In this document: in pieces, positions 22,642 to 29,759 of the stretch | Layout of the letters: each line of letters opens with the position of its first letter | Numbering within the stretch: the stretch's first letter is position 1 | Origin: a virus | Length of the DNA: 30,804 nucleotides | IMG/VR virus record: IMGVR_UViG_3300021963_000019 | Location: 1 to 30,804 of that record | Strand: one strand, 5' to 3' | Notes under the pieces: generated by a model | What the model was told of the DNA's origin: nothing | The model's input: only the letters and a program-made list of their open reading frames with translations | Databases searched by the model: none | Position numbers and translations under genes: made by a program

Positions 22642-22717
22642 TCTTTAATTTATTTAAAAAGATTTCTAATTTCTTTACATTAGTTTCTTTTGGTTTATAC
22701 GTTTCTTTTACTTTCAT
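22631..22717 (-). CDS. Very small basic protein, 28 aa
   Basis: MKVKETYKPKETNVKKLEIF then LNKLKNGK. A gene-sized frame filling the gap between the connector and the WG-repeat gene, with an A-rich start. Lysine-rich with a single helix. Confidence is limited by size. Confidence 0.5.
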   Translation of the reverse strand: MKVKETYKPKETNVKKLEIFLNKLKNGK

Positions 22718-22724
22718 AATTTAA

Positions 22725-23228
22725 TTATAAAACCCAACTTACAAAGTTAACATCTTTATCAGGATATACATCTGCATTTGAATTTAGATTATATTCAGGA
22801 AATAAAGATTGGTTAAAAGTCATATAGTCAATAAATCTATTTGTGTAGCTTTGTGCTGTATCACGTGATTTTTCAATCAAATAATCTATTTCTGTTTTAT
22901 CTACTACTGTACTATTTTCAGAATTATGTTTAAATACACCTTTCTCGCTTATTTTAATAGATGCATAAGGTAAAAACTCTACCATAGTCCAATGTACTAC
23001 CATCATTTTAATATAATCGCTTAAAAGCGTTGTATAAGGTGATGCTAAATTACCTGCTACAATTCCATCGTTAATTTTATTATATAATTTAGTACCTAAA
23101 TAATTTTGTATGTGAACCTGTTGTGCTTGAAAAATATATTGTGTATATGTATCAGGGTCAACATTACCATTTAAAATAGTATATTTAACTAAATCGTTTG
23201 TCGTTATAAATAATGCTTTTGCTGCCAT
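22725..23228 (-). CDS. Head-tail connector-like protein, 167 aa
   Basis: MAAKALFITTNDLVKYTILN, then GNVDPDTYTQYIFQAQQVHI and QNYLGTKLYNKINDGI, a central LSDYIKMMVVHWTMVEFLPY and a C-terminal stretch ending DKDVNFVSWVL. This helical architecture resembles adaptor proteins that dock under the portal, and its position right after the portal gene supports that. A connector role is inference. Confidence 0.65.
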   Translation of the reverse strand: MAAKALFITTNDLVKYTILNGNVDPDTYTQYIFQAQQVHIQNYLGTKLYNKINDGIVAGNLASPYTTLLSDYIKMMVVHWTMVEFLPYASIKISEKGVFKHNSENSTVVDKTEIDYLIEKSRDTAQSYTNRFIDYMTFNQSLFPEYNLNSNADVYPDKDVNFVSWVL

Positions 23229-23234
23229 TTCTTA

Positions 23235-25028
23235 TTAATTTGTATATCCCATTTTATCCCAATACTCTTGTGTGTAACCTTTTGTAGGCATATCGCTTGG
23301 CTTCATAGAAACTTCTTTTTCATTTCTAATTCTATAACCATATTTTTCAGCAGTAGCAGAACTAATAGCTTTTGCATTTGGATTTGTAGGGTCTATTTTA
23401 ATACCTTCAAAACTTGCGTATGTTCTACGTAACCATTTATGATTGCATCGTGCTCCGCCCTTCCAAAGCCATATAGAATAAGTATCAGAACCACCTTTTC
23501 CAAAACCTGAATTTACTACCTTCGATTCCATCGCTATAATATCTTCTTTACGATATACTTTTTCAGCACGTAACATTTTTTTGCAAAATTCACGTTCACC
23601 TGTTAAATCGCCACTATAAACATATCTTGTAATAAATTGAACGCCATCTATAACTTTATCTTGTTCTGTGCTTTTTGCGTTTGGTCTTGCTGTACCTGTA
23701 GAAGTAATAAATTTCCACATTTTAGATAATGTACTTTTCTTTTTATTATTTAAAGCATTTATTTCAGCATCTAATTCTTCTTCTGTATCGTAATCTACTT
23801 CTGTTTCATCAATTAAAAACCATTCATCGCTTAATTGTTCACCTTTTTCAATTAAAGCATCTGCAATACTTTCAGTAGATAAATTGTGTGAACACATTTT
23901 AACACCTGTTTCTTCTTCCATTGTTTCGTTGTTCATTCCTGATACATCAACGAATTCTAAAGGTTGTATTGTTTTAAAATATAATTTTAATGATATACTA
24001 TTAACAGCTAATATTTCATCTAAAGCATCGATTATTTCAAGTTGGTATGGTTTAATAACTATATTATCAAATAATAAAGTAGCAGTTTTAATTTCATCTG
24101 CATTGTTACCAAGTCCACCATCGCCCGTTCTGATTCCTAAAAGCATTGGTGAAGTAACTCTATGACCTACAATTAATTTATCAAAACATTCTTTACTTAA
24201 ATATTCGTAATGTGCAGGTGCATCGTTTAATGGTAAATCTTCTACAGTAGTTTTACTTTCTGCATTAGCATTAAAAGCTATAATAACTTTTTCACCTCTT
24301 GCACCTGTTAATTTACCCATAACATCACGCTTCATTTTATCACGCATTTCCTCTGAAGGAATACCATTATTGAAGTTGATTACTTTTGTGCCACTAAATC
24401 CATTTTGAACATCGTTAATTTGATAATCAGCAATATTTTCTTCTAATAAAGCATAAGGTAAAGAACCTGAATAATCTATTGGAGAATAATAATCAAATCC
24501 TGATACATAAGGTTGAATAACATAAATTTCTACTTCATTACCATTACCAAAACCAAAAGCAGGAATACGTTTTACATCTTCACTTGGCTTCTTTTTAGTC
24601 CAATCGTGGTGATAATACCAAGCTTCTATCTGTCCTTTATCGTTGCATTTTTCAGCACGTAAAGTTTGCATAGGAAAATGTAATACTTGTTTAACTACTT
24701 TATTCTGCATTACAACTTGCATAGCAGCCATTCCTAATAACTTTCTTTCTAAAGCTATTTTACGCAAATCTGAATCTTTAATTATAGATTTCATTTGTGC
24801 ATATTCATTTGGCTTCTTGTTAGAATCTAAAGCATCTAAACCTTTACCATAAATCATATTAGCAATACCTGTAATAATTGCACCATTGGTAGCAGAATAT
24901 AAATATCTATCAATTAAATATTGAAAGTAATTGTTATCACTTCCATATTCAATGTAACTATTCTTTTTATTTTCTTGTATTACAGGGCTTGTATAAGCAC
25001 TTAAATTTACTATTGATATATTACTCAT
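23235..25028 (-). CDS. Portal protein with C-terminal extra domain, 597 aa
   Basis: Residues 1-440 have portal character: an N-terminal arm (MSNISIVNLSAYTSPVIQEN), a stem/wing region and a helical crown, with FDKLIVGHRVTSPMLLGIRT and IKTATLLFDNIVIKPYQLEI typical of DUF935/HK97-type portals. From about residue 444 a linker leads to a separate domain with FITRYVYSGDLTGEREFCKK, DTYSIWLWKGGARCNHKWLR and GYTQEYWDKMGYTN, similar to the MuF/SPP1 gp7-like 'R-x-FC ... GG-x-x-C-x-H-x-W' minor head domain. Portal and minor head function may thus be fused. The gene lies after capsid and tail tube rather than next to terL. Confidence 0.75.
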   Translation of the reverse strand: MSNISIVNLSAYTSPVIQENKKNSYIEYGSDNNYFQYLIDRYLYSATNGAIITGIANMIYGKGLDALDSNKKPNEYAQMKSIIKDSDLRKIALERKLLGMAAMQVVMQNKVVKQVLHFPMQTLRAEKCNDKGQIEAWYYHHDWTKKKPSEDVKRIPAFGFGNGNEVEIYVIQPYVSGFDYYSPIDYSGSLPYALLEENIADYQINDVQNGFSGTKVINFNNGIPSEEMRDKMKRDVMGKLTGARGEKVIIAFNANAESKTTVEDLPLNDAPAHYEYLSKECFDKLIVGHRVTSPMLLGIRTGDGGLGNNADEIKTATLLFDNIVIKPYQLEIIDALDEILAVNSISLKLYFKTIQPLEFVDVSGMNNETMEEETGVKMCSHNLSTESIADALIEKGEQLSDEWFLIDETEVDYDTEEELDAEINALNNKKKSTLSKMWKFITSTGTARPNAKSTEQDKVIDGVQFITRYVYSGDLTGEREFCKKMLRAEKVYRKEDIIAMESKVVNSGFGKGGSDTYSIWLWKGGARCNHKWLRRTYASFEGIKIDPTNPNAKAISSATAEKYGYRIRNEKEVSMKPSDMPTKGYTQEYWDKMGYTN

Positions 25029-25350
25029 AAATTTTAAATTCGTTGTTTGTAACGTTTGCTACGTATTGATTTTGGTTTACTGTATATGTATCATTCGCTT
25101 GGTTTGTGCAAAAGATAATATCTTTGTAAACTATATTATTACCATTTTTAATAGTTAAATTATAAAAGGTATTTTCTTTTAAATCAAATATTGTAGTAGT
25201 AGTTAAATAATAACTTGATAAAGCAAATGTAGCAGAAATTGTAGTTTCTTCATTTGTAGTTTCATTTCTTAATACAATAGTTGTAGCACTCATCACCCTT
25301 GGTATAAATGTTAATGTTTGTGCTGTAGCTTGTTCTCTTAAAATTATCAT
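25021..25350 (-). CDS. Small beta-rich structural protein, 109 aa
   Basis: MIILREQATAQTLTFIPRVM, alternating Thr/Ile/Leu strands, and an end TYTVNQNQYVANVTNNEFKI then YE. Similar small proteins occur near head genes in Bacteroidota siphophages; a virion component is likely. It overlaps the portal start by 8 bases. Confidence 0.65.
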   Translation of the reverse strand: MIILREQATAQTLTFIPRVMSATTIVLRNETTNEETTISATFALSSYYLTTTTIFDLKENTFYNLTIKNGNNIVYKDIIFCTNQANDTYTVNQNQYVANVTNNEFKIYE

Positions 25351-25406
25351 AAACTATTTTTATATATTAATAATTTAAATTCAAAATTGTTTTAATAGTT
25401 AAATAT

Positions 25407-25447
25407 TTGTTAAAATAGATTTTGTATTATAAAGTTTTATATATTTG
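25407..25447 (+). promoter_or_regulatory. Cassette 1 promoter, TTGTTAAAA plus TATATTTG
   Basis: TTGTTAAAA at 25407-25415 and TATATTTG at 25440-25447 with 30 bases between TTG and TATATTTG. From 25407 through the ATG at 25472-25474, 66 of 68 bases match 28598-28665. A TTTTG at 25420-25424 could serve as an upstream element, but its 15-base spacing is short for a -33 box. Confidence 0.75.
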
Positions 25448-25471
25448 TCAAAACAATTAAAAACAAAAATT

Positions 25472-25681
25472 ATGAATGAAGAACAAAGAGCAGAAGAAAT
25501 TAGATTAAGAATGGATAGAGCATTTAGGGAAGTTTTACAACTATCTTCAACTAAAGAAGTAAAAGCTTGTTGTAATGTAGCTATAAAATTATTATTAGCA
25601 AATGATAATGCACAAACTAAAGAAGCATCAGATGAATATTTTAAATTTTGGAAACTTGTTGCAGAAAAAATAAATAAATAA
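25472..25681 (+). CDS. Cassette 1 first gene, small helical protein, 69 aa
   Basis: Start at 25472 (MNEEQRAEEIRLRMDRAFRE); an upstream frame to 25445 lies inside the promoter and leader. Core KEVKACCNVAIKLLLAND and end YFKFWKLVAEKINK match the loose pattern 'K-x-C-A-x-x-x-x-x-x-L ... F-x-x-V-x-x-x-I' of the family at 9999, 25685 and 28663. Its start shares DNA with the gene at 28663. Transcribed against the surrounding structural genes. Confidence 0.75.
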   Translation: MNEEQRAEEIRLRMDRAFREVLQLSSTKEVKACCNVAIKLLLANDNAQTKEASDEYFKFWKLVAEKINK

Positions 25682-25684
25682 ATT

Positions 25685-25942
25685 ATGTTAGGAAATAATA
25701 AAGATATAGAATTAATTTGTAGAAAATATTATACTTTTGGTTTAAATAGATTAGGAGGCGATTCTTTTTCAGAATACGAATGTTTTAAATTAGCAATTTT
25801 AGAAATTAATTCTATTTTAAATGTTTTAGAATGGCAAGATAATTATTATATGTACTATTATAGTTTAAAATTAAAAATAGAAAAAAAAATAAAAAAAATA
25901 GAAAAACAAGATGAAGCAGAAGATTGTTTATTTGAATATTAA
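25685..25942 (+). CDS. Cassette 1 second gene, small helical protein, 85 aa
   Basis: MLGNNKDIELICRKYYTFGL, core SEYECFKLAILEINSILNVL, then a Lys-rich helix (KIEKKIKKIEK) and acidic tail DEAEDCLFEY. The core fits the same family as 25472, 28663 and 9999. The start is 3 bases after the previous stop; a bidirectional terminator follows. Confidence 0.75.
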   Translation: MLGNNKDIELICRKYYTFGLNRLGGDSFSEYECFKLAILEINSILNVLEWQDNYYMYYYSLKLKIEKKIKKIEKQDEAEDCLFEY

Positions 25943-25972
25943 AAAAAAGGGAGTTATTAGCTCCCTTTAATT
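25941..25972. terminator. Bidirectional terminator between convergent genes
   Basis: AAAGGGAG / CTCCCTTT stem (25946-25953 with 25961-25968), 7-base loop. Runs of A precede and T-rich sequence follows, so it can stop transcription from both sides. Confidence 0.85.
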
Positions 25973-26322
25973 TATAATTTGAATGTTAAAACTCTATTTA
26001 TATCTGATTTATATTTTTTAATTTTATCTGATATTTTTGATAATTCTGCATTTTGACTATCTAAACCTAAATCTTTTAATTTTTGTATAGCTTGTACTAT
26101 ATTTTTTTCTATAACATCTAATTTTGGTAAATCATTTTTAATTAAAGATTGTTTGTTTTTAGCACTTTCAATATCATTATAGAATCCATCATAAATAGCA
26201 CCAAAATCTTTATCTACAAAATTAAAATCAGATTTTATATCATCTAATAAACCAAGTTCAACTTTTTGTGAAGATAATTCTGTTTTGAATAATGTTCCCA
26301 TTACTCTTTTTAATTCACTCAT
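25972..26322 (-). CDS. Coiled-coil protein, copy 1, 116 aa
   Basis: MSELKRVMGTLFKTELSSQK then VELGLLDDIKSDF, a long helix and KLKDLGLDSQNAELSKISDK. It is paralogous to 29165: both carry LFKTEL[SA][ST]QK[VI]EL near the start and [KI]-x-KDLGLDS near the end. Likely a head- or tail-assembly factor; one copy lies on each side of the capsid/tail-tube genes. Confidence 0.75.
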   Translation of the reverse strand: MSELKRVMGTLFKTELSSQKVELGLLDDIKSDFNFVDKDFGAIYDGFYNDIESAKNKQSLIKNDLPKLDVIEKNIVQAIQKLKDLGLDSQNAELSKISDKIKKYKSDINRVLTFKL

Positions 26323-26350
26323 TTTTTATATTTTTAAAAGTTATTGTTTT

Positions 26351-26386
26351 AAAAAAAGGGATTTCTAATTAAAGTAAACCCCTTTT
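26351..26386 (-). terminator. Terminator after tail tube gene
   Basis: Minus strand: 10-bp stem AAAGGGGTTT / AAATCCCTTT (one G-U), 11-base loop and T7, 20 bases downstream of the tail tube stop. Confidence 0.85.
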
Positions 26387-26405
26387 AAAAAAACAAATAA
26401 TAATA

Positions 26406-26948
26406 TTATGCTACAGTTCCTTCAACAATAGAAGCTAAAATACTTGTAGTTAATGGTCCTGTTATAAAGTTTGCAGGTACAGGTTCCATTCCTTGGAATT
26501 CCATAGAATAACCTGATAAATCAGCCATAGCAGCACCTGTAGAAATAGTTGAAGTAACTAAATCCATACCTTTAGTTAAACCTGCCATAAAGAAGTTTCC
26601 GTTGTTATCTTCTACTATAATTTGTGGTCTACCATAAGAAAGTAATTTTAATTGCTTGTGGTCTGCAATAGTTAATTTCTTAATGCTTAAAGTTAATTTT
26701 TGGTCTACAAATGTAGTTCCGTTTTCTCTTGATGAAGTTACAGTTTGTTCAAATGTTGAAGTTCCCTTCAATTCATATTTGTACCCAACAGGAGTTCCAC
26801 CTAAAGCTGTAATTACATCTTCCATTCCTGCAGTTGCAGAATAAGTTACCGTTGTAGCATCACCCCAATTAATGAAGTATGCTGCTCTCAATCCACCGAT
26901 GCTATTTTTGCATTGTTCGGCTCTTCCTAATGATATATCGCAAGGCAT
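26406..26948 (-). CDS. Major tail tube protein candidate, 180 aa
   Basis: MPCDISLGRAEQCKNSIGGL, alternating strands with TSTFEQTVTSSRENGTTFVD and KLTLSIKKLTIADHKQLKLL, then an Ala/Thr-rich C-terminus. Single beta-barrel-sized protein of typical tail-tube length, with its own terminator, implying high expression. The location directly after the capsid gene fits. Confidence 0.65.
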   Translation of the reverse strand: MPCDISLGRAEQCKNSIGGLRAAYFINWGDATTVTYSATAGMEDVITALGGTPVGYKYELKGTSTFEQTVTSSRENGTTFVDQKLTLSIKKLTIADHKQLKLLSYGRPQIIVEDNNGNFFMAGLTKGMDLVTSTISTGAAMADLSGYSMEFQGMEPVPANFITGPLTTSILASIVEGTVA

Positions 26949-26969
26949 AGTTTTATTTTTTAAAAGTTA

Positions 26970-27000
26970 ATAAAAAAGGGAAGGCATTTTACCTCCCCTT
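26970..27000 (-). terminator. Terminator after major capsid gene
   Basis: Minus strand: stem AAGGGGAGGT / GCCTTCCCTT (two G-U pairs), loop AAAAT, followed by T6. It separates the capsid from the tail tube gene. Confidence 0.8.
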
Positions 27001-27022
27001 ATTTAAGTAAACTAAGTTAGTA

Positions 27023-27976
27023 TTAGTTAGCGGCGTTTGTAATTCCGTATGTTACAATATCTTCTACAGCAGAATATTGAACACCTGCAGTAAAACGCAT
27101 AACAACTCTTACATTTTCAGAACCATCAATGTCAGCCATATCAATCACTTTTACTTCATTGTAGTCAGATAATAAACCTGTTCCGAAATATAAGTTAGAT
27201 TTTTGTGCTGCAATAGCAATGTTAGAAGCTAAACCATTAGCAACAAAGATTTTAACACCATCAAAAGATAATGAACCATTGTTAAACCATTGTGTACCTT
27301 GTGTATTAGTACCATTAGCACCTAAACCTGATGCACCAAAACCACCTAAAGCACGTACATATGCTCTTGCGATGTTTTGAGAAACATAGATGTATAAATC
27401 TTCTTTTCCGTAAAGTGAAGCAGGAATAGCATCTACGATTTTTCCTAATTCAGTAATTACGTTTGCAGCAGTTACAGTAGTTCCTGCAACTTCTTGTGCA
27501 GCAGGTAAAGCAGCATCTAAAGTTAACAATCTTGTGAATCCGTTAAATTCACCTGCATTAGCAGTTACACCTCTCCAAATGTTTTGTTCTGTTTTTTCAG
27601 CAACTTTAGAAGCAACGTGTGCTAATAAGAAATCTGCAAAAGCAGGAGGTAAAGAATCAAATGCAGAATAACCCATTTGAACGGCTTCCCAATCCGATTT
27701 AAATGAAGATTTACAAAGCTGTAAATTTACTTGAAATTCCTCAGGTTGTAAAATTCTTTCAGTTAATGTTACTGTAGAAGTAGCATCAAAATCACAAGTA
27801 GCATCTTTAACGATTGCATCTGTAGCAACTTTTTTAAGAACTTCTTTAAATTTTACGTTTGGTTTTACTTCAATTCCACCATTTGCAATAGTAGAACCTG
27901 ATAATAATGCAGCAGAAACATATTTTCCTGCAAATTCTCCACTATAGGTAGTGGTCACCGATACACTTGTTGGCAT
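27023..27976 (-). CDS. Major capsid protein, 317 aa
   Basis: Length and profile fit an HK97-fold capsid protein: an N-terminal arm (MPTSVSVTTTYSGEFAGKYV), a helical spine region with FADFLLAHVASKVAEKTEQN and a P-domain beta segment, then a compact A-domain with GTNTQGTQWFNNGSLSFDGV and VRVVMRFTAGVQYSAVEDIV. Codon use is more GC-rich at third positions than in the neighbours, as expected for the most abundant product. It is preceded by a scaffold-like gene 6 bases upstream. Confidence 0.8.
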   Translation of the reverse strand: MPTSVSVTTTYSGEFAGKYVSAALLSGSTIANGGIEVKPNVKFKEVLKKVATDAIVKDATCDFDATSTVTLTERILQPEEFQVNLQLCKSSFKSDWEAVQMGYSAFDSLPPAFADFLLAHVASKVAEKTEQNIWRGVTANAGEFNGFTRLLTLDAALPAAQEVAGTTVTAANVITELGKIVDAIPASLYGKEDLYIYVSQNIARAYVRALGGFGASGLGANGTNTQGTQWFNNGSLSFDGVKIFVANGLASNIAIAAQKSNLYFGTGLLSDYNEVKVIDMADIDGSENVRVVMRFTAGVQYSAVEDIVTYGITNAAN

Positions 27977-27982
27977 AGTTTT

Positions 27983-28534
27983 TTAATTAAAAAGTTTAGA
28001 CATAACTATATCTTGTGTAGTTAATTGTCTGTTAGATGAAAATTTATTTAGTTTTACTTCGTTTTTAACTTCAGGTGAGTGTGTTAATGGTTCAACAACT
28101 ACATCTGAACTTAATTCTTCTTTAACAACTTCTTTTACTGATTTTAATTCAGCAATTTCAGTTCTTAATTTTTCAATTTCTGCAAAAAACATTTCTTTAG
28201 AAACTGATTCTACAATTCTTTTTGGAGTAGCTACTGTTTCAGCTTGTGCTTCAACCTCAACTTCTACTTCAGCTTCAGGTGCTTCTTCTACTTCTACAGC
28301 AGGTTCTTTAATTTCAGCAATAATACCTTCAACAGCTACTACTAAAATCATACCATCTTCTAATTCGTATTCTCCAACAGGCATAGGAATTCTGTCCTCA
28401 CCATTAACAATAAAAACAGCTTTTTCCATTTCAAAAGCATCTGCTTCTATAATGGTAACTCCATCTTTAAGTTTCATTTGAGCAAGTTTTACTTCCATAC
28501 CCAAAAGAGTTTTGATTTCATTTAAAACATTCAT
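27983..28534 (-). CDS. Scaffold-like protein, 183 aa
   Basis: Residues 1-85 form a beta-rich N-domain (VKLAQMKLKDGVTIIEADAF, PMPVGEYELEDGMILVVAV). An acidic Glu/Ala/Val repeat region lies at about 90-115, then a coiled coil (FFAEIEKLRTEIAELK), and the C-terminus is basic (NKFSSNRQ...). A coiled-coil protein with an acidic linker directly before the capsid gene fits a procapsid scaffold. Confidence 0.65.
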   Translation of the reverse strand: MNVLNEIKTLLGMEVKLAQMKLKDGVTIIEADAFEMEKAVFIVNGEDRIPMPVGEYELEDGMILVVAVEGIIAEIKEPAVEVEEAPEAEVEVEVEAQAETVATPKRIVESVSKEMFFAEIEKLRTEIAELKSVKEVVKEELSSDVVVEPLTHSPEVKNEVKLNKFSSNRQLTTQDIVMSKLFN

Positions 28535-28597
28535 ATTTACTTAATTTACTTATTAACGTATATTTTTATAATAAAAAAATTTTTTTTTGTTATATTT

Positions 28598-28638
28598 TTG
28601 TTAAAATAGATTTTGTATTATAAAGTTTTATATATTTG
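28598..28638 (+). promoter_or_regulatory. Cassette 2 promoter, TTGTTAAAA plus TATATTTG
   Basis: TTGTTAAAA at 28598-28606 and TATATTTG at 28631-28638, 30 bases between TTG and TATATTTG, ATG at 28663 (24 bases on). Nearly identical to cassette 1 over 68 bases including the leader. Confidence 0.75.
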
Positions 28639-28662
28639 TAAAAACAATTAAAAATAAAAATT

Positions 28663-28890
28663 ATGAATGAAAAACAAGAAGCAATTAATTTAATAGGTAA
28701 ATTTCAAGATTTAGTTTTAGTAAATAATTATGATGAACCTGATTTTGAAAGGCAAAAAAAATGTGCTATAATAGTAATTGAAAAAATATTAGAATTATTA
28801 CCAACAATAGATTATGATAAACAAGGAGAAGATTATGAATTTTTATACGATTGGTATAGTGGGGTAAGAAGAGAAATAGAAAGTATGTAA
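28663..28890 (+). CDS. Cassette 2 first gene, small helical protein, 75 aa
   Basis: MNEKQEAINLIGKFQDLVLV, core RQKKCAIIVIEKILELLPTI, end YSGVRREIESM. This is the clearest match to the 9999 protein (KVCALIAVNEIL ... VKQEIEKL). Begins with the same MNE[EK]Q as cassette 1. Confidence 0.75.
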   Translation: MNEKQEAINLIGKFQDLVLVNNYDEPDFERQKKCAIIVIEKILELLPTIDYDKQGEDYEFLYDWYSGVRREIESM

Positions 28891-28901
28891 AAAAAATAAA
28901 T

Positions 28902-29147
28902 ATGGAAAAAACAATAATGCAATATCTATTAGATTTAATAGAATCAAGATTGATGTTAAATAATGAAAAAATCATTTACAATATTGATACAAATTATTTT
29001 TTAACAAAAGAACAAGAACAAAAAGATGATTTTGCTTTAAGATTTGCACAATGGTATCATTCATCTAATAATAATGAATATCATTTATATTCTAATAAAA
29101 ATATAGAAGAACATTTAAAAATATTTAAAAAAGAAAAAGGGTACTAA
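28902..29147 (+). CDS. Cassette 2 second gene, small protein, 81 aa
   Basis: MEKTIMQYLLDLIESRLMLN, core FALRFAQWYHSSNNNEYHLY, end IEEHLKIFKKEKGY. The 'A-x-x-F-A-x-W ... E-x-L-x-I-FKKEKG' pattern is another common small protein family of Bacteroidota phages and differs from the first cassette's second gene. The stop codon lies inside the bidirectional terminator. Confidence 0.7.
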   Translation: MEKTIMQYLLDLIESRLMLNNEKIIYNIDTNYFLTKEQEQKDDFALRFAQWYHSSNNNEYHLYSNKNIEEHLKIFKKEKGY

Positions 29148-29165
29148 TTTAGCACCCTTATTTTT
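29137..29165. terminator. Bidirectional terminator between convergent genes
   Basis: AAGGGT (29137-29142) pairs with ACCCTT (29154-29159), extended by CTAA/TTAG inside. A T-run follows on plus and on minus (AAGGGTGCTAA...ACCCTTTTT). Confidence 0.8.
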
Positions 29166-29503
29166 TATACAGATAATAATTTATTTAAAATTGTATCTAA
29201 CGCATTTAAATTACCACTTACTTCAGATTTTGCTTTTTGAACTTTTTGTAATTCAGAATCTAATCCTAAATCTTTTATAAGTACTTCAGCTTTATTTAAT
29301 TCTTTTAATAATTCTCTATTTTTATTTATTGAAACTTGGGTAAGTTTTGCAGCTTGTGATTTTAAATCTAATGCTTTAATAACTTCTTTATTTGCTTCAG
29401 CTAACGCACCTTTTAAATCTTCATATATAGTAGCTAATTCAATTTTTTGTGTAGCTAATTCTGTTTTGAATAGTTTATTAAAAACCAATTTTTCAGTTTG
29501 CAT
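29165..29503 (-). CDS. Coiled-coil protein, copy 2, 112 aa
   Basis: MQTEKLVFNKLFKTELATQK then IELATIYEDLKGALAEANKE, ending DTILNKLLSV. Shares LFKTEL-x-x-QK-x-EL and KDLGLDS with the gene at 25972. It lies between the Cys protein/protease genes and the scaffold, facing cassette 2. Confidence 0.75.
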   Translation of the reverse strand: MQTEKLVFNKLFKTELATQKIELATIYEDLKGALAEANKEVIKALDLKSQAAKLTQVSINKNRELLKELNKAEVLIKDLGLDSELQKVQKAKSEVSGNLNALDTILNKLLSV

Positions 29504-29549
29504 AATTTTATTTTTTATATTAATTAATGTTATTTATTTTTGTTATAAA

Positions 29550-29759
29550 TTAACCATTAGAACGTACCATAGTTCTTTCAGTATTTACATTTGTAACTGA
29601 ACTTGATTGTTGTGCTACAGTTGAACCAATACCTTGTTCTTGTAATTCACCTTGGCAACATTCAGAACTATATTTTCCATCTTTACAAAGACATCCTCTT
29701 TTTCCACCTTTAGGCGAACTTGTTTTATTACCCATAATTTTATTTATTAATTTAAACAT
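29550..29759 (-). CDS. Small Cys-rich protein, 69 aa
   Basis: MFKLINKIMGNKTSSPKGGK then RGCLCKDGKYSSECCQGELQ and EQGIGSTV. The motif GCLCKDGKYS-x-ECCQGELQEQGIG is shared by small proteins near head genes in Bacteroidota phages. Overlaps the protease stop by one base (TAATG). Function unknown. Confidence 0.75.
   Translation of the reverse strand: MFKLINKIMGNKTSSPKGGKRGCLCKDGKYSSECCQGELQEQGIGSTVAQQSSSVTNVNTERTMVRSNG

Noticed and set aside
28766-28975. Minus-strand frame opposite cassette 2
   Set aside because: Very Phe/Leu/Ile-rich with no leader, a shadow of the A-rich plus-strand genes.
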